Of a stretch of 49,225 nt of DNA, positions 22,101-30,900 are shown piece by piece. The stretch is from Acanthaster planci (lineage: Eukaryota; Echinodermata; Asteroidea; Valvatida; Acanthasteridae). Position numbers and translations under genes: made by a program. Positions within the stretch are counted from its first letter, which is position 1. Each line of letters begins with the position of its first letter. Location: assembly GCF_001949145.1 (NCBI RefSeq), contig NW_019091408.1:1572954-1622178 (forward strand), written 5' to 3'. Under the pieces are notes generated by a model, which searched no databases, was not told the origin of the DNA, and worked only from the letters and a program-made list of their open reading frames with translations.

Positions 22101-23944
22101 AGGAAAGGTTGATTTCCAAGAAATCCCACAGGCCCTAGAATTTAGGATTTCAGTCATTTAATTGTTCAAGGTGCCACACAAGCATACCATTAGGTCTACT
22201 GCAAAAAAGACATGCTTTAGGAAGTAACTGTGTACATGATGCTGCTCTGTGTACTACAGTTGAGCAACTTTAATTTTGTGAGACTATCTTTTCACTTTCT
22301 TCAATTTCTGTATTACAGCTGAAGATGCAGTGGAAGCTGTGAGGCACGGTGCAGCTGGTATCCTGGTGTCTAACCACGGTGGCCGACAGCTAGACGGGGT
22401 ACCAGCAACGGTAAAGTCCGAATTAGTAAAGTGCCTCAGAATAACATGCCCCTCCCCCACGACATGAAGAGGCTGCAAGTCACAAGCCACTGGCTTCTGT
22501 AGTCACACAGTTTATTTCCTGCTGGCAATAGGCAAATTCTTGATGCGGATCGATTTACTTCAAAATACATGGACACTGCTCAGTGTACCTACACGTAGAC
22601 CAGATAGCTTTAATAGTATATCATCTGGGCTTTTCCATTTCCCACCTCTTCATACATGCAGTGCTAAGTGAAAACGTAATGCACACAGTTGTGTACAAAA
22701 GGCAGTAGCACAAGAACCAGTGCATGAACCAACAGGTGCCAGTACTCCATTCATTTAGACTGCAATTCCTGATTCAAAGTGGCGTCACACTTCAGTACTC
22801 AATAGGCCTGTAGCTGACATTTTGAAGACTGGTTTAATATCACCAACAGATTGACGTCTTGGCAGAGATCGTTGATGCAGTGCGTGGTTCCGGTGTGGAG
22901 GTGTATCTTGATGGAGGAGTACGTAAAGGCACCGATGTCCTCAAAGCCCTTGCCTTGGGTGCACGAGCCGTCTTCATCGGCCGACCAGCACTGTGGGGCC
23001 TCGCTTACGATGTACGTATTAAAATCTTCAAGCCTAACTGTTGTCTAAACAAGGACATGGAAATATCACCCTTTTCAGCAGAAGCGCATTTAACAGCTAA
23101 TCAAAAACAAACTTACCAGAGTGTGAATGCTCAGATTCAGGAAATGGAGTACATCGTACTAGATTGCCATTGGAAAGCATCTTCCTAAGCAATAAACTCT
23201 TCCATGGATTANGTTTTGTCTCGATGTTGTTTTACATAGGGTGCGAAAGGAGTAGAAAAAGTTCTGGGAATTCTGAAAGAGGAATTCAGCCTCGCCATGG
23301 CTTTAAGTGGTAACTTTTGTTAGTCTTGAATTTCCAGTAACTGCTCAAGAATGTACATGTAATTTGTCAATATTAATTCAAAAAAGTTTTCCCATACTTT
23401 TAGTGCCCTCCCAAAAAGATGGTGTTTGTCCAGCCATGTTTCTTGTCGCCATTTAAGTCAATCCACAGTCTTGACGCCACAAAGTTCAAATCACTAAATA
23501 CAAGTACATACGTACGCTATATGAATCCTAAAAGAGCCGACTTATTTTGGCCTCTCTCACAGCCAGGTGGGATGGTGTCCGCTCCCCAATCTCCCTTCCT
23601 CCCCTCAACACGCCGCTCCCAAGTTTTTAAAACTTGGCAGGCATGTATAGATACTCCTTATCATTACAACTGTGTAGTTTGAAGTCAATCACGCTAAGCA
23701 ACTACATGCAGTAAACCTCAGATGTGTGTCAGATTTTCATTGAAGTTGGGGGGAAAAAATCAGTCCCATTGGATTTGACGTATCCAAGGTTTTGTTGTAC
23801 ATGTACATCAGTTACAACAGTTTCAGTAATCGAATAGAGTGGATACCAGATCAAGATACAATTTTTTCCCTATTCACAGGTTGTTCTTCAGTAGCAGACA
23901 TCACATCAGACTTGATCTCTATGCCATCTTACAGCAAACTGTAG
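10122..23944 (+). CDS. HAO: Peroxisomal (S)-2-hydroxyacid oxidase, FMN-dependent (8 exons)
   Basis: Coding exons are 10122-10258, 15968-16119, 18520-18775, 20709-20845, 22319-22410, 22850-23011, 23240-23309 and 23880-23944. All have GT-AG borders and matching phases, giving 1071 nt and 356 aa (human HAO1 is 370, HAO2 351). The family oxidises glycolate or longer 2-hydroxyacids with O2, producing a 2-oxoacid and H2O2 in peroxisomes. Visible signatures are RYYRSGA (Tyr26), VTVDEP (Asp161), GKR (Arg168), LKGIL (Lys223), the catalytic [14 protein letters not shown] (His247, Arg250) and the FMN-phosphate site [18 protein letters not shown]. The C-terminus is SKL, a canonical PTS1 signal. Two oddities: the QLY active-site tyrosine is Ser133 (QLSIMHDR), and the loop after GKR is about 14 residues shorter than in HAO1, more HAO2-like. 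Intron 1 carries a Polinton-derived insertion. Family is certain; exact paralogue and substrate are not. Confidence 0.93.
10500..10763. repeat. Left part of a ~34-bp GGATC minisatellite
   Basis: Degenerate units built from TGGATCTTGGTGGATTACTC and TTGGTGATCCTAGG. It ends exactly where the Polinton-derived element begins at 10764. The same unit in the same orientation resumes at 15077, so this was originally one array. Confidence 0.85.
10764..10785 (+). repeat. Left terminal inverted repeat of the Polinton-like element
   Basis: It begins AGTAGTAGGCC and pairs with the end at 15055-15076 over about 22 bp with one difference near the tip. Inward similarity then stops, so the repeat is far shorter than the hundreds of bases usual for Polintons. 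It is either eroded or truncated. Confidence 0.7.
10918..11090 (+). promoter_or_regulatory. 89-bp tandem duplication carrying TATA-like boxes
   Basis: The segment starting GCTCTCCCCTGAAGCTTTGA is present twice (10918 and 11007). Each copy contains a TATATATAAA-type box followed by an ATG (10981 and 11070). The second ATG opens the long element gene. This looks like a duplicated viral-type promoter plus first codons. The promoter role is inferred from the TATA box and its position. Confidence 0.6.
11070..11948 (+). pseudogene. Polinton-like structural gene, two in-frame stops
   Basis: A single reading frame from ATG 11070 to TAA 11946-11948 is interrupted by TGA at 11538-11540 and TAG at 11841-11843. 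The first third is strongly basic and has a SAP-like short helical segment (around [16 protein letters not shown]). The middle is a proline-rich linker ([17 protein letters not shown]). Then comes an amphipathic stretch ending [11 protein letters not shown] and a C-terminal hydrophobic helix ([13 protein letters not shown]). This layout matches a widespread, largely uncharacterised Polinton/adintovirus protein thought to be membrane-active and capsid-associated. The match is from family knowledge, and the function is inference. Confidence 0.65.
12090..13236 (-). pseudogene. Polinton-like capsid-type gene, multiply frameshifted
   Basis: Read from ATG 13236 downward. The first fragment runs to a TGA near 13021 (it contains [12 protein letters not shown]). 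A fragment in another frame covers about 13035-12880 ([18 protein letters not shown]). A third frame covers about 12880-12740 ([18 protein letters not shown]), and further fragments follow at about 12600-12515 (VYALLGAQ) and 12491-12090 ([16 protein letters not shown]), with a lysine-rich tail. At least four frame changes or stops separate them. The order and motifs resemble one conserved Polinton structural protein. I cannot say whether it is the major capsid, penton or another virion protein. Confidence 0.55.
13358..13974 (-). pseudogene. Polinton-like virion-associated gene with one frameshift
   Basis: The 5' part begins at ATG 13974, has a charged N-terminal half ([13 protein letters not shown]), then a glycine/alanine-rich hydrophobic segment ([18 protein letters not shown]). 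A frame change near 13675 moves the reading into the fragment ending at 13358, which contains [19 protein letters not shown] and a basic helical tail. Read across the shift the gene would be about 205 codons. The hydrophobic middle followed by an acidic helical pair is typical of an uncharacterised protein found in invertebrate Polintons. Its function is unknown. Confidence 0.6.
14190..14833 (-). pseudogene. Decayed minus-strand gene at the element's right end
   Basis: Starting at ATG 14833, just below a TATATAA-type box at about 14852-14859 on this strand, short fragments in different frames follow. The first contains [15 protein letters not shown], the next covers about 14680-14487 ([19 protein letters not shown]), and the last covers 14405-14190 ([15 protein letters not shown]). 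Several stops and shifts separate them. I do not recognise the family. Position and strand suggest another gene of the same element. Confidence 0.45.
15055..15076 (-). repeat. Right terminal inverted repeat of the Polinton-like element
   Basis: ACTCTCTTTGGCCTATTACT is the inverted mate of 10764-10785. The minisatellite resumes directly after it with ATCCCAGGTGGAT. A perfect 6-bp target duplication is not visible (AATCGA on the left, ATCCCA on the right). Confidence 0.7.
15077..15655. repeat. Right part of the ~34-bp GGATC minisatellite
   Basis: About 17 degenerate units of TTGGTGATCCTAGGTGGATC and TTGGTGGATTACTC form, with sub-blocks duplicated. Each unit holds a CCTAGG palindrome. It is continuous in kind and orientation with 10500-10763. 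Confidence 0.9.
17489..18266. mobile_element. ~780-bp MITE with CAGAATTGTAATGA ends
   Basis: The left end CAGAATTGTAATGACACAA and the complement of the right end TTGATTCATTACAACTCTG match. Inside each end are arrays of CAAGTCAGTGACTCAACTC and GACTTGACTCAACCC words that are themselves inverted. It lies in HAO intron 2 and has no coding capacity. Confidence 0.75.
19066..19170. repeat. Cluster of GCCTTAAGGC-type palindromes
   Basis: There are many overlapping GCCTTGG, GCCTTAAG and AAGGCTTG words, including CCTTAAGGC palindromes, in HAO intron 3. A related word (GGGCCTTGGCCTTAAGGC) recurs near 20492. It is locally self-complementary, low-complexity sequence. Confidence 0.7.
21288..22091. mobile_element. 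~800-bp inverted-repeat element in HAO intron 4
   Basis: The left end TGTGTGACCCGTTCTGTGAA and the complement of the right end (TATGTGACCCGCTCTGTAAA) match. Further in, ACCACTTCCTGCCGGGG (about 21403) pairs with CCCCAGCAGGAAGTGGTTAA (about 21933). The interior block 21490-21725 is the family also found inverted at 2925-3190. The last bases of the window (TTAACCACTTCGTGCCGGG) look like an inner segment of another copy. It has no transposase. Confidence 0.75.
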
Positions 23945-24113
23945 AAACAGTTGAGAACCATCCCCCGTTGTTGTTAAAGCCACTCCTCAGTACCAGCACC
24001 ACACCTTGTGTCACAAGGTCGCTTAACAGAAATCACTCTACAACTCGCCAAGCAGTTCACACCAGATATTCTTTCTAGCAACTTCAATGCAGGGGGATTT
24101 CTGCGCTTCTTTG

Positions 24114-24119
24114 AATAAA
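24114..24119 (+). terminator. Poly(A) signal of HAO
   Basis: AATAAA lies 170 bp after the HAO stop codon in plus orientation. The next gene on the right is on the opposite strand, so this is the likely 3' end of HAO. Confidence 0.65.
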
Positions 24120-24903
24120 TGTGACCCACTATCCCATAACCAGGCTGAAGTAATGTAATGTAAGTAACTTCATAAACCTAAAATAGTGGAACTTCCACTG
24201 GTCAGATTTTCATGGGAGTTTTACAGCTATCACTACCCGTAAGAAGCTTAGTGAAGACAGAAATTCGATTTAACATGGATCACTTGAAAGTGTAAAAATA
24301 AAAACTGAAGGACAGGAATTGTCGAACTTCACAAGTGTGGCTCACAAACGTGTGCACCCAGAAATTTTACACTAGTTACACTACTGCTTTCACACACCTA
24401 TAAAGTTGATTTTCAATCATTATAAAAAGGCATTGTTTAACAAAAACTAATTGTTTACAAAGAGCAAATACTCAAAGATATTGAATTCCTTGTTAGTTCT
24501 TTTTTTTTCTTTTATTCTTTTTTAGTTCAGTTGTAATAGAAGTTGACAATATACATGTACTGTAATTACCTTGATGTAAAAGTTTCATTACAAATTTTTC
24601 TTTTGCTCTATAACAGATTCAATGAAGCCTGGTTTACCAGGCCAAATGCATTGTTTCCTTGGGAGCTGTTTAAAATCAACTTAGTTAAAATTCAATTCAA
24701 TTTGGGGGAGGGGACAACCCCTAAAAGGCTTAAACACCAAAATAATTTTACCAGACAAAAGACTGATATCTGTATAGAGGTGTGTTTTATTTCTTCACAA
24801 AACAATGCTAACCGTTACAGAAAGCAACTGTTACGAAACTGGAATCTAGAGTTAAACTCGGTCAGGTGGCCTTGTTTTGTACATATCCGAAGTCATGTTG
24901 CTG
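24120..24903. other. Interval between the HAO and RPS8 3' ends
   Basis: About 0.8 kb of AT-rich DNA lies between the two convergent poly(A) signals. No gene is recognised. Confidence 0.5.
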
Positions 24904-24909
24904 TTTATT
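24904..24909 (-). terminator. Poly(A) signal of RPS8
   Basis: TTTATT on the plus strand is AATAAA on the minus strand, 33 bp beyond the RPS8 stop. Such a short 3' UTR is typical of ribosomal protein genes. Confidence 0.8.
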
Positions 24910-24941
24910 CTGTTTACTTGGTGATGCCGTTGTTTACTTGC

Positions 24942-27900
24942 TTACTTTCCCTTCTTGGACTTGATCTTTCGGAGGTAGAAATCGAGTTCCTTGCCCTCCA
25001 GGATGTAACCGTCAGCTCGCCCACACTGTCCAGGTCTGGACGTGATGCAAGCTAAAAATATTCAGAAAAACAAAGAAAAATGTTCAACATTTTTGCCCTT
25101 TTTCATTAAAAAAGGTCGTTATTTCTCATTCGAGGGCAAGAAATGTTGGAGTATGCATTTACAAAACACCTCAGCTAGTAGATGACTTGTTAGTCACTGT
25201 TAGATTGGGGTTTTATAAGGCAGTCAGTGTAACTATGACGTGTCTTCACTGGGACCACCTTGAATGCCAGAACGGCAGGCAATCACTACGAAAGACTAAT
25301 CTTTACATCATTCTGCCAAAAAAGTCTTACCCCAAAGTGTTTCCAAAACACTGTTGTGTTTCCATCTTTTCATTCTAACCCTAACTGGCTATAAAAAAGA
25401 TCCGAGATTCCAACGGAACTCAAAAACTGTTTTATTCTCTGAATATAAATCCCCATGCATAAAATGTAGGGGGAAGAGAACACTTAACTGTGCCACAGTT
25501 AGTCTTTGTCCAGCATAGTGCTGAGAAATCCACTACAACATTCTGTTCCAGTTAAATGGGTTTTCATTTCAACTTTACATATCTGTAGCTAAAATGCATG
25601 AGCTTGAAAATATCCAAGTGCATAAAATGTTGCACGCCAAATGTTTCATTTCTGGAGACCTAAACGCATTTAACTGGCAAAATTTATTGAGTTCATTTCA
25701 GAAAGGGAGACGGGTGGGGAAAAGGACAGGGGAAGGTGGAAGGATGGGAAGAAGTGGGAGAAGAGTTTCCTTTACCAAGCAGCCTCCCTGTGCTGAACTG
25801 ATCCTCAAGCATCTGGCTCAGTTTGGCTGTCTTCTTGCGCTCTTCGTACTTCTTGGCTGCTTTCTTGGACCGCTTCCTGTTCAGCACCTCTTCCTCCGCC
25901 TCCGTCTGCGAGTTGAAAAAAAAATCAATGATTTGATTTGATGCAGCTGAGTATATGTACATCAAAGCTTCTAAAAGACACAAGATCTTCAGCCTCTGTT
26001 ATATGAATCAGACAGCACAACTTTAATATCCGCAAAATACATGAATTTGGCACTTCTACAAATAAGGAAAATTCTAAAGCTTCTTGGGACTTTGTACAGT
26101 GTTTCCAATTTTAGTAACCTACATGAATAAACATCAGTTGATTCAAGGAAACGATTCAGGGAGACCAAAGGGTTCTCAGTCCAGAGTCACAAAAATTTTA
26201 GAGTGGGTGAAGCACTCACCAGCTTGGCTCCCTTCTTACGGGCCAAGGGAAGGGCGTAGTGGGCCTCGTACCACTGCCTGAAGGGGGTGGAGTCAACCTG
26301 CACAATGGCACTCTTCACCAGAGTCTTGGTACGCACCAGCTCGTTGTTGCTGGCATTGTAGACAACATCCAGGATACGGGTCTTGCGAGCCACGTCTGGT
26401 GTGAGGTTGTCAACACAAAGGTAAACATTCTTTTAGTCTAGCAAGCATAGATGTCCTTGATGAAAAGATTCCTTTAGTGTTCTTCATTTTGACTTATACA
26501 TGTAACTGGTAACCTCAACCTGCATTCCAAGCAACATTGGCTGGGCCGTTTGGTCTTAAATGCTTCAGGGCACAAAAAAGATATGAAGAAATTTAAATGA
26601 TTTCGGGTAATTTGCGTTTGCAATGGCTTCATGAAGACAATACACAGTAGATATTGAAACTAGACAAGTGTCTGCCTGCAAAATAATCCACTCAATTACA
26701 TTTTACAATAACATGAAAATGGGATATGTTTGGGCCACAGCAAGTAGCGTTTGTTTGCCTGATTAACCCTATCTCACTAGGATGTAGAGCTGCAACAAAC
26801 CCACTATGTTAAAATCAGAATACTTGAATCAAAAAGCAAATACCAGGTTATTCAAATTTTCAAACTAATTCAAAAATTTGAATTTTAGTCCTCACACTAC
26901 TACACGCAGAGTGTGTGTAAAATCATATTGAAATTGGAGGATTTTGTCAAGTCAAGTGTCAAGAATTGTCCAAATACATCTTATTACAGTGACAAGCAGA
27001 CAGATAACACTTAAGTCCTAAGTATTAACACATATCAGTGGTTGGGCTTTAGCATCAATTTATTAAGCACGCAGTCATTGTAACTATGACAAGTTCACCA
27101 TGGAGATACACCAGACGGCCTGGTTTCCCCCTCTGAAAGACTAATCTTTACATCATTCTGCCAGCTGGATGCCAGGGAATTACAAACCTCTTCCCTAACT
27201 TAGGAATTCTGCCACACCATACTCTGATGAAAGCACAACTTGTAAATATTACTGGAGACCTCGCAATACTTATTTTCATGAAGCCTCCAAGCACAGAAAC
27301 TTACAAATCAGAGTCAATAGTTGCTTAACAAAGACTGGTCACCAACTAAAAATTTCATTCACAGAATTCTGCTTTATACATGTATGGCTGGTACTCTGGG
27401 CTCACTTAGCACAAGAACTTGTTAAGCAAAATTTCCTGCTTGGCTGACAACCATTTCATAAGTGTAAAATGTTCTTACTCTCTGAGCCCCAAGCATAGTT
27501 TCCTTGCTCCAGACGCAAGGCCCTGAACTTTATGTTGCCGCCCATGCATCGCACCAGATGGATACGCTTTGAGCCAAGCTGAAAATGAAACCAGACAATT
27601 CAGTAGAATCAATCTCAATGAGCACTGCTCCTCAAGACTAAGAAGGTACAAGTAATACAGGAACTTATTAGTGAATATTCCATCAGAGTTTTATGCTTCT
27701 GTAATGGCAGAGCATATTTGACCATGGACTGTGTTTTTGCTTTTGCTGTTGAACTGAAATGGCAACTGACCATGCACAGTGTTTTGACGGACTTGGAAAC
27801 TTTACTGCAAACAATTTTTGTCTGAATCCGTGCTTTCATTTCCCACCGCAGAATATATCACAGGTGTGAGTAGAATATTAAAAAATAGCTGAAAATAGCA

Positions 27901-30900
27901 GAAATCGTGAACGCAAAGCATATATACGACATGGGGTCCGGGAAGGAAAATTTTTAAATGTAGATGCTCTGCCTCCTGGTGCAACCATTGATCTTTTTTT
28001 TTTTTCTTATAATTTATAATATGCAAAATTTCACTTTTCTTCATATTTGTCTGAAATTCTTGAAGAGGTTAAAATGAATGGAACGAGTAACATACACGAA
28101 CAACACTAATTTTCCCTTAAAATAGCCATCAGAAAAAAACCATGTCCTATAAATGAAAAATAGTTGAGAAAATTCCGAAACATTGCTTAGAAAATGGGGG
28201 GGTTAAGAAAAGTCTTATAGGTTTGTACACAGAGGCATGAAGTGTTGCCTGTATATGGAACCAAAATGGTAAATATCAAAGTTTGTAGGGGCCGGCGACC
28301 CTTTAGACCCGGTTTGAAAAGGCCCCCCCCCCCCAGTAAGCTCACCCTGTTGCAAAAACCCCTTTCATTCCGGCCTGGCTACCAGCCTGGGATGCTGGAC
28401 TGTTGTTGATCTGGAACTTCTCCATCCTGGTGTCTATTGTTTGCAAGTACTGGTACATGTAATCTATCCCAGAAGGAACCTGCTTGTGGTTTTTAATCCT
28501 TCAGCTCTATACAATGTTTACACTAATCCGCTTAGACCCCTTTTTTATCTGTGCAAGCATGGTGGGGGAAGCCTTTCATCAGGGACTTTGAAATGCCAAT
28601 GTGCAGACAGGCCTGATACCGGGCAGGCATTATACCAGGTGGGCTACGGGGGGGGGGCATTTTCAAACCGGGTCTAAATGGTTGCCGTCCCTAGAGTGAG
28701 TAGGCCCTTTCCCACCTGATCTGAGCATGTTTTCAAAATTTCAGTTCTTGAAATAATGTACATCATGTGTGTACGCCTACATCGCATTCCAGGCTTTTCC
28801 AAGCACAGACCATATTGCCTGCCCGTCACGTCTACGGTGTATTTGCATTTACATCAATTTCCACGAAATTGTAACTTAACCCTAACACTCCTCAGTCCTC
28901 CAACAGGTGAAGGATTGAGGAGGGTTAGGGTTAGGGGTCGGTCTTATCAAAGGCTGTATCCAGGTCAGAACCTCTTTTGACAATTTTACATATGTAGCAC
29001 TGATATTTTGAAGAGTTTATGTCCAAAAATTGTTTGAAAGCCCATATAAAACGATGCAAATCCGTTCAAGAATGCATGACACAAAAAGAACTTTGCACTC
29101 AGCACCAGTTGTCACGAAGCCCTCTATCAGCACAAGCAAAATTTTACTAACCTCACTTCAAGCCACAAATTTACAATGAAATGTATGCTACCACGAGTTA
29201 TAGTAGAACTTGTTAGCCTCTACTTCCGCTCATGCAGGAACGGCTGCAATGAGTCCCACGGACGCATTATGAATTCTGATGTTTCACTGGCAGCCAATCA
29301 CAGCACAATGACTGGATGGCTACAGGATGCTTTTTACACATAAGGCTTGTTCCGCGCCGAATTCATGCCCACACACAGATCTGTACACACGTATGGGCCA
29401 TATACGTGCATGTACATGTGCAGTGTACATGTACCTGTACAGTAGATTCAGTCAGAAAGAAGAAGGGCAAAGTTTGGCCTGGCTATCGCGTCAATAGAAA
29501 AAAACAAAAAACAGAAAAATCAGCGCTTATGAAAGGAAGAAAAGCAAGATAATTTGGCCCATCGATAGCAAAAAAGCAAAAAATTTAATTTGGCATTTTC
29601 AACAAAAAAGTGGAAATCCGCTAAAAAGCGGAGACTCACGCCCCTGATACATGGTATTGATTTAGTGCCAACTGCTTGAACAAAAATTAATGACTAACAT
29701 GGCTAAATGTATGATCCAATGACCTGTGCATGTGATGGCAAAATACAGGCCTGCACTTTAGATAAGAGAAAGAGGAGAGCCGGCATGGAAAACAAAGAGT
29801 GGGCACTGAGCAGAGCCCGGGGCTTGGGCAGCTTGGCTGTTTGCTAACTCGACTCAGGAAAACTTGACCATTGAGACAACTCAACTGGTGGAGCAACTCT
29901 ACCATCTGCGCCTCAAATGGACAGACAATTCAACCGTTGGGACAAATCCTCAATTGAGACAAATTAACTCGTAATGAGCACGCTTGCTCTTTACAGTCGT
30001 ATTGCCCACACCATTTTTTCAAATTAAAATAAGAGGAAGGACTGGAGGGGCAGATTCACCGTCTCCCACAACAGCAGACTAGCGACTGATCATTGGTGCT
30101 GCCAAGGCGCCAGTGCACTGCACCACCATGCATGCCACATTGCTATCATGGCCACGCACTGCACTGATTGAGGCGCAGCTGTATGAAATTCACTAAGCCA
30201 CACGTCCTCATAACAACTTTGCATATGAAGAATTTACAGATCCTGGCAGCCCTAGAAATTTGGGGGTTTACATGTAGACCTATCATCTCAACTAGGGTCG
30301 TCAACCTTTAACTTTGAGGTGTGGCCACCATCAATAGAAAGTTGTAGGTATTTTGAGATTATGGAAAGCAGCGAATTTATCTGACATGTCAGAAATTTGC
30401 CGGGTAAGGTACTTTAACACTGCAGGGCCCACTACTTTTGTCACCGTCTTACTTGTCTTTCATTCCAAAGAGCACCTACCTTGGTATTGGCGGGTGGGCG
30501 ACCCAACTCAAACTTTCTCTTCTTTCGCAGGGGCTTACGACGGCCACCTGTCTTTCGTCTTTTGTGCCACCTGTCCCGTGAGATACCTACAAGAGTACAA
30601 AAGAAAAATGGTGTGTGCTTAATGAATTTCATTCATTTTATCTACAAATTTTAAGAAAACACGATAGATCCAAGACTTACCACAACTTTCTCATACACTG
30701 TCATGTCATAATTGACATGTGAAATGAGTCGGAATACACAAGATCTATAAACAGGGCACTACGTAGACTCTGTCGATACTGGGCCCTGAACCAATTGATA
30801 GTGATTTCTTTCTATCAAGTTCATCCGGCACATCCGGTGACACTATCAGACATCCGCTAGATATTATAAGCTGAAATTGTACCAGTACGTTCACTACTTA

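Noticed and set aside
23212-23212. Ambiguous base n
   Set aside because: A single unresolved base in HAO intron 6, outside splice sites, with no effect on the gene model.
24543-25055. 170-codon plus-strand frame
   Set aside because: Its last part is antisense to RPS8 exon 6, and the rest is AT-rich flank.
30655-30690. Potential RPS8 upstream exon ending at GTTGTG|GTAAG
   Set aside because: Joined to exon 2 it has an in-frame stop and no start codon. Its presence in both duplicates reflects copying.
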